A stretch of DNA of 18,747 bases, taken from JANPPS01 sp031428635. Its GTDB lineage: Bacteria > Pseudomonadota > Alphaproteobacteria > Acetobacterales > Acetobacteraceae. The DNA lies in assembly GCA_031428635.1 (NCBI GenBank), contig JANPPS010000138.1:1-18747 (forward strand), read 5' to 3'. Shown here in pieces: positions 8,458-15,839 of the stretch (position 1 is the stretch's first letter; every line of letters begins with the position of its first letter). The position numbers were made by a program, and so were the translations under genes. The notes under the pieces were generated by a model. That model was not told the origin of the DNA. It ran no database searches and was given only the letters and a program-made list of their open reading frames with translations.

Positions 8458-9606
8458 CTATGCTCGCGACAGAATAGTGGCAGTCCCCTGCCCGCCGCCT
8501 ACACACATCGTGGCCAGCGCATGCGCCCCACCCGTCCGCGCCAGCAAACTGGCCGCCTTTCCCGTGATCCGCGCCCCACTCGCACCCAATGGATGCCCGA
8601 GCGCGATCGCCCCCCCATCCAGGTTCACCTTGGCATGGTCCAGCATCAAATCCCGCTCAACCGCCAGCGCCTGCGCCGCAAACGCTTCGTTCAACTCGAT
8701 CAAGTCGATCGCATCCATCGCCAACCCCGCCCGCGACAGCGCCTTACGCGTCGACGGCACCGGCCCGATCCCCATGATGTCCGGCGCGCACCCGGCCACT
8801 GCCATGCTCGTGATCCGCGCCAGCACCGGCAGTCCATGCCGCTCTGCATACGCGGCAGAGCAAACCAGTACCGCCGACGCCCCGTCCGTTAGTGGAGAAC
8901 TCGTCCCCGCCGTCACCGTCCCTGTCGCCAGGAACGCCGGCTTCAACCCGCTCAGCGCCTCCTGCGTCGTATCCGCCCGGATGCACCCGTCCTGATCGAC
9001 CACGCCACTCTTTGTCTGGATTGGCACAATCTCATCGCGGAACCGCCCCTCCGCCTGCGCGGCCGCCGCCCGGGTTTGACTCGTGATCGCAAACGCCTGC
9101 TGCGCCGCCCGGTCGATCTGGTACCGCTCGGCCAAGTTCTCGGCCGTCATGCCCATGCCGATGTAGCTGTCGGGCTTGGCCCTGTTCAGCGCCGGGTTCA
9201 GCACCGGGTTGAAACCCATCATCGGTACCCGGCTCATGCTTTCGACTCCGCCGCAGACAAACAACTCGCCCGCCCCGGCCGCGATCGCCCCAGCCGCGAT
9301 GTGCACAGCCGTCATTGAACTGCCACACCACCGATTGACCTGGCTACCCGCAGCCGTGATGGGCAGGTCCGCCAGAAAGCCCACAACCCGTCCGATGTTG
9401 AACCCCTGCTCCCCCTCCGGAAACGCGCAGCCGATGATGACATCCTCGATGTCCTCGGGCTTGGCCCCTGTCCGCTCCAGCAACGCCCGCACCACCTGCG
9501 CCATCAGGTCATCTGGCCGCACGCGCGACAGCGCCCCCTTGCCGGCCGGGGTGAATGGCGACCGGGCGTAACCCGCAATTACGGCCTGGGTCGATGCAGC
9601 ACTCAT
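8458..9606 (-). CDS. fadA: Acetyl-CoA C-acyltransferase (thiolase)
   Basis: This thiolase cleaves 3-ketoacyl-CoA with CoA to release acetyl-CoA, the last step of the cycle. It has 382 residues. The nucleophile is C94 in VNRWCGSSM. GHPLGASGAR holds H338 and CVGGGQGTA holds C368, completing the Cys-His-Cys active site; NEAFAAQ is the usual loop before them. Its start (ATG 9604-9606) overlaps the stop of the MerR gene as ATGA, so its translation probably depends on the regulator gene; a purine stretch (AAAAGGA) lies further upstream than usual. Next to an acyl-CoA dehydrogenase and a hydratase/dehydrogenase, degradation is far more likely than synthesis of acetoacetyl-CoA. Confidence 0.94.
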   Translation of the reverse strand: MSAASTQAVIAGYARSPFTPAGKGALSRVRPDDLMAQVVRALLERTGAKPEDIEDVIIGCAFPEGEQGFNIGRVVGFLADLPITAAGSQVNRWCGSSMTAVHIAAGAIAAGAGELFVCGGVESMSRVPMMGFNPVLNPALNRAKPDSYIGMGMTAENLAERYQIDRAAQQAFAITSQTRAAAAQAEGRFRDEIVPIQTKSGVVDQDGCIRADTTQEALSGLKPAFLATGTVTAGTSSPLTDGASAVLVCSAAYAERHGLPVLARITSMAVAGCAPDIMGIGPVPSTRKALSRAGLAMDAIDLIELNEAFAAQALAVERDLMLDHAKVNLDGGAIALGHPLGASGARITGKAASLLARTGGAHALATMCVGGGQGTATILSRA

Positions 9607-10019
9607 GCTCGGGCGTCCTTTTGAACGGTATCGTCGGGGGCGGGGGTCGTTTCGGTATAGGCCGCGATCTCAGCCTCCATGTCGCGTAACTCGGCCAGCG
9701 TGATCGTAATGTCGTCTTGCTGCTGCTCCAGCTCCCTGATGCGCGCCCGCGTCAGCTCGAGCGTCATCGTCATTTGCTGCCGCTTGGTCCGGTCCACGTC
9801 ATACAAATCCAGAAACTGCCGGATATTCGACAACGAGAACCCTAGCCGCTTGCCGCGCAAGATCAGCATCAGCCGCGCCCGGTCCCGCTTGCTGTACACC
9901 CGGTTCGCCCCAGCGCGGGCGGGTGCCAGTAGGCCCTGATCCTCGTAGAAACGGATCGCGCGCGGCGACAGCCCGAACTCGGCCGACAAATCGCCGATCG
10001 AATACTGTATGCGCGGCAT
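9603..10019 (-). CDS. MerR-family transcriptional regulator (LiuR-like)
   Basis: The product is 138 residues. The N-terminal MerR helix-turn-helix runs from YSIGDLSAEFGLSPRAIRFY (6-25) through EDQGLL to the wing at NRVYSKRDRARLMLILRGKR. IRQFLDLYD follows, then a coiled coil rich in Leu and Glu (about 80-118) for dimerisation. There is no cysteine pair for metal. The LRGKRLGFSLSNIRQFLDLYD stretch is the form seen in LiuR-type regulators of fatty acid or branched-chain amino acid breakdown. It is first in the beta-oxidation operon and overlaps the thiolase gene, so it probably controls its own operon in response to an acyl-CoA. GGGAGG lies 4 bases before ATG 10019. The effector is inferred. Confidence 0.88.
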   Translation of the reverse strand: MPRIQYSIGDLSAEFGLSPRAIRFYEDQGLLAPARAGANRVYSKRDRARLMLILRGKRLGFSLSNIRQFLDLYDVDRTKRQQMTMTLELTRARIRELEQQQDDITITLAELRDMEAEIAAYTETTPAPDDTVQKDARA

Positions 10020-10034
10020 TTCGCCTCCCGTTGC

Positions 10035-10050
10035 TTGACGTTTACGTAAG
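10035..10050 (-). promoter_or_regulatory. Probable MerR/LiuR-type operator of the beta-oxidation operon
   Basis: TTGACGTTTACGTAAG (+ strand) is an imperfect dyad with ACGT half-sites spaced by two T, 16 to 31 bases before the merR ATG. LiuR-type operators recalled from the literature have similar ACGT..ACGT cores. A TTGACC on the minus strand (10066-10071) could be a -35 box, placing this site at or next to the -10 region, which suits repression or MerR-style control. The dyad is seen directly; assignment to this regulator is inferred. Confidence 0.45.
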
Positions 10051-10113
10051 GTACCCCCGCGCCGGGGTCAACCCGCTTGCCTGCCCGCCCCACACCGGGC
10101 AGAAGCGGCTATC

Positions 10114-11142
10114 ATGAAGCATGTCCTTCCCCTGCTATTGATGGCTGCCTGTACGTCCCCGCCCCAGGGCGACGCAGCCCTCCAGCCGACCCCCGCCATG
10201 CGCGACGTGCTGGTCGAGTACCAGAACCTCCGCCCCGAGCCCCTTCCCAGCCTCTCGATCGATCGTGCCCGCCTCCAACCGACCCTGGTGGACGCCGCGC
10301 ACGCGATGCCCAACGTGCACGGCCTGCCCGCCCCCACCATCGACGTGCCACAGATTACCGAGGTCACCGCCGCCGGGGCGCAGACCAATCTCGCCGCCCG
10401 CCTCTATCGCCCCGCCCTCGCCCGCAACACGCCGGTCATCATCGCTTTCGCCGGCGGAACCTGGGTAACCCCATCGCTCGACGCATTCGACGAGACCGCG
10501 CGCGAACTCGCCGCACGCACCGGCTACGTCGTCGTCGCGATCGCACTCCGCGCCGCGCCGGATGCACCCTTCCCCGCGATCCACGACGACGCTTTCGCCA
10601 GCTATCGATGGGCGCTCAGCCAGCTCCGCGGTTGGGGCGCCGACCCGACCCGCGTGATCCTGGCCGGTGAGGGGTCCAACGCCACGCTAGCCATGACCGT
10701 CGCCGAGGCCGCGCGTCGACTGCATGATCCGGCCCTGCCCGCACCCGACCACCTGCTGCTTATCACCCCCCAGGTCACTACGGCGCTCGACGGCCCCAGC
10801 ATGGATGACAGCCGCCGCGCCCAGCCCCTCACCCGCCGCATCGTCGACTGGGCGCAGGACCAATACACGCCCGATGGCCGCGATCTCAACGATCCGCGCA
10901 TGAACCCGGGCGCACAGATCCTCACCGGCCTGCCGCCTGTCACGGTCGTCATCGCTCAGATCGACCCCCTACGCAGTCAGGGTGAGGCGCTCGCCGCCGC
11001 CCTTTCCGCCGCCGGCATTCGCGTCTCCGCCCGCACCGTGCCCGGCGTCACACACGGCTTCTTCGGCCTTGGCGCCACCATCCCGGCCGCCGCCGATGCT
11101 GAAGACTGGGCCGCCAACCGCCTGCGCGTCGCATTTCGGTAA
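10114..11142 (+). CDS. Alpha/beta hydrolase fold-3 protein, lipoprotein-like, altered active site
   Basis: The product is 342 residues. The N-terminus KHVLPLLLMAAC looks like a short lipoprotein signal with C13 as the lipidated cysteine, so the protein may sit on the cell envelope. The fold matches hormone-sensitive-lipase-type hydrolases: the acid is D284 (AQIDPLRSQGEA) and the histidine is H314 (GVTHGFFG). The oxyanion motif HGGG is replaced by AFAGGTW (111-117), and the nucleophile elbow GDSAGG or GESAGG is replaced by GEGSNA (185-190), so the serine is shifted by one or lost. Either catalysis uses S188 in a changed elbow, or the protein is a non-catalytic relative. It is divergent from the merR operon and lies 35 bases before the flippase gene, with which it may be transcribed. 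Substrate unknown. Confidence 0.75.
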   Translation: MKHVLPLLLMAACTSPPQGDAALQPTPAMRDVLVEYQNLRPEPLPSLSIDRARLQPTLVDAAHAMPNVHGLPAPTIDVPQITEVTAAGAQTNLAARLYRPALARNTPVIIAFAGGTWVTPSLDAFDETARELAARTGYVVVAIALRAAPDAPFPAIHDDAFASYRWALSQLRGWGADPTRVILAGEGSNATLAMTVAEAARRLHDPALPAPDHLLLITPQVTTALDGPSMDDSRRAQPLTRRIVDWAQDQYTPDGRDLNDPRMNPGAQILTGLPPVTVVIAQIDPLRSQGEALAAALSAAGIRVSARTVPGVTHGFFGLGATIPAAADAEDWAANRLRVAFR

Positions 11143-11177
11143 AGACTCACTAACCTGGTTCGGTTACAGACGCGGCC

Positions 11178-12677
11178 ATGACAACCAGCGTCGCAGGCCG
11201 GACCGCGATCGGCGCCGGGTGGATGGTCGCCTGGCGCATGGTATCCCGCGGGCTGGGCCTCATCAGTACTCTTATTCTGGCCCGGCTACTCGTCCCTGCC
11301 GATTTCGGTCTTATCGCCATGGCCGTCGCGTTCACTGGCGCCGTCTCCTATCTGTCAGCCATGGGGGTCACCGACGCCCTCATCCGCCGCCCCGACACGA
11401 ATGAGGAATGGTTCAATACCGCGTTCGGCTTCCAGGCCTATCGCGGCCTACTCAATGGTGCCGTCATCATCGCCGGCACAGGCCCCGCCGTCGAATGGTT
11501 CAGCGAACCCCGCCTCGGCCCCATCCTCTACGTCGTCGCCGCCACGGCCGTCCTGGCCGGCTTCGAAAATGTCGGCATGGTTCAATACCGCCGCTCCATT
11601 CAGTTCGACATCGAATTCCGGCTTCTAATCATCCCCCGCCTACTGCAGTTTTTCGGCGGAATCGGCATGGCCTTAGTTATCGCCGACTACCGCGCCATGC
11701 TGTTCGGCAGTGCGCTGTTTGCGGTCTCCCGCTTCATCATGACCTATCGCCTTCACCCCTGGCGCCCGAATCTTCGCGTGGCGTTTCGGGTCGAACACTG
11801 GCGCGGCCTGCTGAGCTTCTCCGCCTGGACGTGGGCCGCCGGCCTCGGCTCCCTCGTATGGGAGCGCTGCGACCCATTCATCCTCGGCCCAGCACTCGGC
11901 ACCAGCAAGCTCGGCGGCTACCTCCTGGCCGCTGAAATTGCGACCTTGCCCGTTACCGAGATCGTGGCTCCCGCCATGGCGGCGCTCTACGCCGGTATCA
12001 GCGTCGCCCGCGCCCAAGGCACGAACGTCGCCGCAATCGCACCCACTCTCATCTTGGCCCTGCTCACGGTGCTGGCCCCGATCACGATTGGCCTGTCGGC
12101 CACGTCCGGCTATCTCGTGACCGGCCTACTCGGCCCGCAATGGCAGGAACTGAGGCCGATGATCGCAGTCTTTTGTCTGACCGGAATCCTGTCCCCCATC
12201 GCCTTCACCTGCAACACCCTTCTTACCTCGCAGGGACTAGTCCGGCGAGGCTTCCTCGCGATCGCCGGCTCCGCCGTCGCCCGTGCAATCGCCATGACCG
12301 TACTTGTGCGCGCCAACCTGACCGACTTCGCACCCACCGCAGCCGTTGCCGTAACCGCTATCGAAGCCGTTTTCTTCCTCACGCAAATACCCCTTCGCAA
12401 CGACCCGGCCTGGCGGAGCCACCTGCTCGGCCTGGCACGGATCACGATCGCGGCCGCCATCACCGCGACTGCATTTCTTGTAAGCGGCACCGCTTGGCAG
12501 CCGGTGGCGCTGCCCCCCATTCTCGCCCTTCTGATCGGCGGCAGTCTCGGGCTCATGGGAATCGCTCTCTTCCTGGCGTGCCAATTCGCATTGTGGTGGG
12601 CGTGCGGATCCCCGGACGGGGCAGAGCGTCACGTCTTCACGATGCTTCGATCCGCCCGGCGTACCCAACCGGCATGA
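11178..12677 (+). CDS. Lipopolysaccharide/exopolysaccharide flippase (Wzx-like, PST/MOP superfamily)
   Basis: The product is 499 residues with about 12 to 14 hydrophobic helices. The N-terminal stretch GWMVAWRMVSRGLGLIST then LARLLVPADFGLIAMAVAF is the signature opening of Wzx-type oligosaccharide flippases, which move lipid-linked sugars across the inner membrane. WERCDPFILG and the later GPQWQELRPMI also fit the family's middle and second half. The start is ATG 11178, with only a weak ribosome site. The stop overlaps the start of the next glycosyltransferase (ATGA at 12674-12677), so flippase and transferases are made together and probably serve the same glycan. No polymerase (Wzy) or ligase is seen in the window. 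Confidence 0.88.
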   Translation: MTTSVAGRTAIGAGWMVAWRMVSRGLGLISTLILARLLVPADFGLIAMAVAFTGAVSYLSAMGVTDALIRRPDTNEEWFNTAFGFQAYRGLLNGAVIIAGTGPAVEWFSEPRLGPILYVVAATAVLAGFENVGMVQYRRSIQFDIEFRLLIIPRLLQFFGGIGMALVIADYRAMLFGSALFAVSRFIMTYRLHPWRPNLRVAFRVEHWRGLLSFSAWTWAAGLGSLVWERCDPFILGPALGTSKLGGYLLAAEIATLPVTEIVAPAMAALYAGISVARAQGTNVAAIAPTLILALLTVLAPITIGLSATSGYLVTGLLGPQWQELRPMIAVFCLTGILSPIAFTCNTLLTSQGLVRRGFLAIAGSAVARAIAMTVLVRANLTDFAPTAAVAVTAIEAVFFLTQIPLRNDPAWRSHLLGLARITIAAAITATAFLVSGTAWQPVALPPILALLIGGSLGLMGIALFLACQFALWWACGSPDGAERHVFTMLRSARRTQPA

Positions 12678-13882
12678 GAGCCACCGTTCTCACCACCTTC
12701 CTGCCCCCCGAAACGGACCATGATCGCAACGGCATGCACCGTCGCGTCGGCGCGACCCTTCGCGCGCTGGCCTCCCGCGTCGATCACATCGACATGCTGC
12801 ACATCCCGGCACCTATCCGCCAAACCGATAGCCTCCGCCAATCCGCGTTTTGGGGTCAGCCCATCCACACCCAAACCCTGACCCGGCACGAAGGCCAACC
12901 CTCGTTCTGGAACGATAATATCCGCGGCCTCGCCGACCTTGCCCACCAACACCCTTGGCACCGCTACGCCGGGCCCGGCGTGCTTCAACAGCTTCAGGAT
13001 CACCTCGACACCCGCCCCGGTCTTATTATCGTTGACCGGCTCGAACCCATGATCGCTCTGCGCCGCTGCCACACCACCGCGCCGATCCTTCTCGACCTCA
13101 ACGACATCGAGCATAAAATGGGGCGCGGAGCCCTGCTTAAGCGACCGCTAACCCTCCGCACCTCGCTCGCCTGGGCCAAGTGGCCCGCCATTTTGCACGA
13201 AGAACGCAGTGCCGCCCGCCGCGCCACCCGCACAGCCGTCTGCAGCAGCCAGGACGCTTCCTACCTTCGCCGACTGCGCTTCCCGGGCACGATCGTCACT
13301 ATCCCCAACGCCATCGCCCTTCCGCAACACCCCCCCGGCCTCGGCACCCGCCCAACCATCATGCTGCTTGGCACTTACAGCTACCCCCCCAATGCCGCCG
13401 CCGCCCACCGCCTCGTCACCCGGATCTGGCCGCTGATTGCCGCGCAGGCACCCGAAGCCCGCCTCATCCTCGCCGGCCCCGGCAGTGAAACCCTGCCCGC
13501 CCGCACCACCGCCCCCTCCTCTGTCGAGTTCCACGGCTACGTCCCCGACCTCGCCGCCCTCTATGCCGAGACCCGCATTGTTTGCTGCCCCCTGACCGAA
13601 GGCGGTGGCACCCGCCTGAAACTGATCGAGGCCGCGGCCTACGCCCGCCCGATCGTCAGCACCGCGAAGGGCGCCGAGGGCCTCGACCTCACAAACGGAC
13701 AGGATATCCTGATCGCCGAAACAGACGCCGCGCTGGCCCATGCCTGCGTGAGCCTCCTGGCCGACCCAATCCAGTGCCTGCGCCTTGGCACCGCCGCTCG
13801 CGCCGCCGCCGCACCCTATGATTTGGACGCCGTCATTGCGCACATCGGTACAATCCTGGACGACATGCTCGCCCAAACATGA
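12674..13882 (+). CDS. Glycosyltransferase, GT4-like
   Basis: The product is 402 residues, GT-B fold. I chose ATG 12674 (MRATVLTTFLPP) because it overlaps the flippase stop and the open frame further upstream to 12140 lies inside the flippase gene. The C-terminal half has LLGTYSYPPNAAAAHRLV (231-248), AGPGSE (267-272), FHGYVPDLAALYAE (286-299), and the donor-site motif EGGGTRLKLIEAAAYARPIV (309-328), all typical of GT4 enzymes of the kind found in exopolysaccharide clusters. It transfers a sugar from a nucleotide donor in the cytoplasm; donor and acceptor are not readable. The next gene overlaps as ATGA at 13879-13882. Confidence 0.88.
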   Translation: MRATVLTTFLPPETDHDRNGMHRRVGATLRALASRVDHIDMLHIPAPIRQTDSLRQSAFWGQPIHTQTLTRHEGQPSFWNDNIRGLADLAHQHPWHRYAGPGVLQQLQDHLDTRPGLIIVDRLEPMIALRRCHTTAPILLDLNDIEHKMGRGALLKRPLTLRTSLAWAKWPAILHEERSAARRATRTAVCSSQDASYLRRLRFPGTIVTIPNAIALPQHPPGLGTRPTIMLLGTYSYPPNAAAAHRLVTRIWPLIAAQAPEARLILAGPGSETLPARTTAPSSVEFHGYVPDLAALYAETRIVCCPLTEGGGTRLKLIEAAAYARPIVSTAKGAEGLDLTNGQDILIAETDAALAHACVSLLADPIQCLRLGTAARAAAAPYDLDAVIAHIGTILDDMLAQT

Positions 13883-15009
13883 CCCTGATCATCGTCGAAC
13901 CGACCTACCGCGACGCCGAACACGCACCCGTCAACGCCGTATTCGCTCAAGCCTTGGCAACCAGCGCCGCGTGTATCGCCGCCACCCCTACCCAACACGA
14001 CGCCCTGACCGCCATCGACCCCAGCGCCGCCCTGCCCTCCTACACACCCATCGCGGTCCTACCCCCCGGCGGTGTCACCCTCCATCGTATGCGCACACAG
14101 TGGCGCACCCTCGCTGCCCTGGTCACGCAACACCGCGCCACCAAGCTTCTTCTTCTCTCTGCCGGACCAGAAACGCTGTTCGTCGCGCGCGCCCTTGTCA
14201 CCCGGTATCCGGCGCTCACGATCCACGCCATCATGCACGGCAACATGGCCGACCTTGCCGGCTGGCGCTCTCGCGACCCGCGACGTCGGCTGATCGACCT
14301 GCGCGCAGGCCTACGCTGGGCCAACCACCCGCGCATTCACTTGGTAGTGCTCGAGCAGTACATCGCGGACGCCGCCCACCGCGGAAGCGGACCGGCGGGC
14401 CGGGGGCGAGGCTGGCGCGGCATCCACAACCCCCTCCGCGTTTGGCCTCATCCCACCATGGCCCAGGAACAACCGACCCCGCATTCGTGGAGCCCAGGCT
14501 CTCGCCTCCGGCTGACAGTCCCCGGCACCGCCAACCGCGAAAAAGGCTTCGATACCATCCTCGCCCTCGCCGCCGATGCCCCTCAGCACGACTGGTTCGT
14601 CACCGGCCGCCTCGGTGCTGAGTACCGGGATGCCCCGATCGCCGCGGCTCCTGGGCGCTTGTCCCGCCCTGATTACCTTGCCGCACTTCGCAGCGCCGAC
14701 TACGCCGTCCTCGCCCATCAACCCGCCTACGACCTGACCGCTAGCGGCTCGATCCTCGACTGCGCCACCAACGGCATCCCCATCATTGCGCTGCATAGCC
14801 CGGCCATGGACGCTCTTACCGCGGCGCACGGCGCGCTCGGGTACGGCGTCCCCGACCGGGCCGCGGCCGATGCCCTGCTACATAGCCCGGCGCTGCAGGA
14901 CCACGCGGCCTACGCCCGCTTTCAGACCGCTCTCGACGCCCTGCACCGCAGCCGCACGGCCGCCGCCCTCGCCCCCCTCCTGCACCGCGACCTCGGAACT
15001 GACGCCTAA
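13879..15009 (+). CDS. Glycosyltransferase, GT-B type (family uncertain)
   Basis: The product is 376 residues. It begins at ATG 13879, overlapping the stop of the preceding transferase. The N-terminal half has few marks beyond HAIMHGNM. The C-terminal half has VPGTANREKGFDTILALA, DWFVTGRLGAEY, RPDYLAALRSADYAVLAHQP and LTASGSILDCATNGIPIIAL, which follow the GT4-type pattern (donor-domain start, loop, then a Ser-Gly stretch before the nucleotide-sugar helix). No clear E-x7-E pair is visible, so it is a divergent member. Coupled with the flippase and GT4 gene, it probably adds another sugar to the same glycan. It ends 26 bases before the convergent small gene, without an obvious terminator. Confidence 0.7.
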   Translation: MTLIIVEPTYRDAEHAPVNAVFAQALATSAACIAATPTQHDALTAIDPSAALPSYTPIAVLPPGGVTLHRMRTQWRTLAALVTQHRATKLLLLSAGPETLFVARALVTRYPALTIHAIMHGNMADLAGWRSRDPRRRLIDLRAGLRWANHPRIHLVVLEQYIADAAHRGSGPAGRGRGWRGIHNPLRVWPHPTMAQEQPTPHSWSPGSRLRLTVPGTANREKGFDTILALAADAPQHDWFVTGRLGAEYRDAPIAAAPGRLSRPDYLAALRSADYAVLAHQPAYDLTASGSILDCATNGIPIIALHSPAMDALTAAHGALGYGVPDRAAADALLHSPALQDHAAYARFQTALDALHRSRTAAALAPLLHRDLGTDA

Positions 15010-15035
15010 CACGGACCGAGAGCTAGACGATCACC

Positions 15036-15470
15036 CTACTGGTTCAGCGCCGCTACAATCAGCGCCACCCCCTGCGCGTGCCAGCGCTGCACCGCCTTGT
15101 GATCCGCGCCGATCGCCGTGCCGATCCGTCGCCAACTAAACACCTGCCGCCCCGTCAACGGGCAAACCAGGCTGCGGGCGCCCACTATTCGGCGCAGCAC
15201 ATACTTGTCCTGCGGTATGGTGCTTACCCAGGCCAGCGCCCGATCCATCCGGTCGATCGCAGCCGCATTCGGCGCCGCCGGGCGAACCTTGATCTGGCTC
15301 CGCGCCCCTACCGGCACGACGTCTCGCACCCATTCGAGTCCCCCCGTACGAAGCCGGGTCGACGGGCCAGTATTCGGTAGCGCCAGCAGCGTCGCCCCCG
15401 CCTCCGCCAAGCGGGCAATAACGAACTCAGGGTCGGTCGGACGCCCGTCCGGCGTGTGCGGATTTACCAC
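15036..15470 (-). CDS. DUF6362-like small protein with a probable helix-turn-helix end
   Basis: Reading from GTG 15470 gives 144 residues (MVNPHTPDGRPTDPEF). The pattern EFVIARLAEAGATLLALP (15-32), AAIDRMDRALAWV (70-82), RRIVGARS (93-100) and the end FSWRRIGTAIGADHKAVQRW (111-130) with ALIVAALN follows DUF6362-like proteins, in which an AAIDRM helix precedes a HTH-like C-terminus and a final Leu-Asn. Such proteins are, to my recollection, often found in phage-derived regions; function is unknown. I prefer GTG 15470 to the longer frame starting 15620, because that extension lies in another frame of a better-supported gene. GTGGTAA makes a 7-base overlap with the upstream stop at 15464. No SD is clear, so coupling is likely. 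Confidence 0.6.
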   Translation of the reverse strand: MVNPHTPDGRPTDPEFVIARLAEAGATLLALPNTGPSTRLRTGGLEWVRDVVPVGARSQIKVRPAAPNAAAIDRMDRALAWVSTIPQDKYVLRRIVGARSLVCPLTGRQVFSWRRIGTAIGADHKAVQRWHAQGVALIVAALNQ

Positions 15471-15649
15471 TGGAACACCGGGTACGGGTACTCGGCACCC
15501 GCCAAAACAGTGCCGGCGGTGATGGCACCCCAGCTCAAGGTATGCCCAGCCGGCAGCGGACCACGGTCGTTCGCCGCCATACGCCCCCGGACGACGAACA
15601 CGATCGGCGGCTTCACGCAATCCACCTCGCGTGGGGAAAGCAACATCAT
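15464..15649 (-). CDS. Small hypothetical protein (61 residues)
   Basis: The ATG at 15649 is preceded by AAAAGGAGAAA, one of the best ribosome sites in the window, and a probable promoter lies just above it, so this is a real gene although it is short. The product MMLLSPREVDCVKPP continues with a hydrophobic PIVFVV, GHTLSWGAITAGTV and ends YPVFQW. I do not recognise a family. It could be a small fold with beta strands, and there is no signal peptide or clear membrane helix. It overlaps the DUF6362-like gene by 7 bases, so the two probably act together. Confidence 0.6.
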   Translation of the reverse strand: MMLLSPREVDCVKPPIVFVVRGRMAANDRGPLPAGHTLSWGAITAGTVLAGAEYPYPVFQW

Positions 15650-15675
15650 TTTCTCCTTTTGTTCTCTGAATTACT

Positions 15676-15705
15676 AAGCTAGTTTTCCTATGATATCGGA
15701 GTCAA
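15676..15705 (-). promoter_or_regulatory. Predicted sigma-70-like promoter of the 15649-15036 gene pair
   Basis: On the minus strand TTGACT (15705-15700) and TAGCTT (15681-15676) are 18 bases apart, about 27 bases before the ATG at 15649. The -35 box is near consensus; the -10 is weak. The surrounding bases are markedly AT-rich compared with the rest of the window. Confidence 0.4.
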
Positions 15706-15761
15706 CTTCAAACATTTGGCGACAAAGGGCCGAAGTAGACCGCGCACAGAAAGCATCGCCG

Positions 15762-15804
15762 TAACCCAGGGATTAGGTATTGCTTCAACGTCGCGCATGG
15801 GTTA
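15762..15804. repeat. Inverted repeat in the leader of the repeat-protein gene
   Basis: TAACCCA (15762-15768) and TGGGTTA (15798-15804) are a perfect 7-base inverted repeat with a 29-base spacer, followed by GGTTAACC at 15800-15807. It lies upstream of the repeat-protein gene and could be a leader hairpin or protein site. Short inverted repeats also occur by chance. Confidence 0.25.
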
Positions 15805-15839
15805 ACCGGCTTCTGGATCAATCAAAAGGATGCGGCATC

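Noticed and set aside
11152..11167. TAACC...GGTTA hairpin between the hydrolase and flippase genes
   Set aside because: Only a 5-bp stem and no T-tract, so it is too weak to call a terminator.
12140..12673. Upstream extension of the glycosyltransferase frame
   Set aside because: It lies entirely within the flippase gene in another frame, and is arginine- and proline-rich without family motifs; ATG 12674 fits the overlap pattern.
15471..15620. Longer N-terminus of the DUF6362-like protein
   Set aside because: It overlaps the 61-residue gene, which has a much better ribosome site, and the extra residues look like shadow coding.
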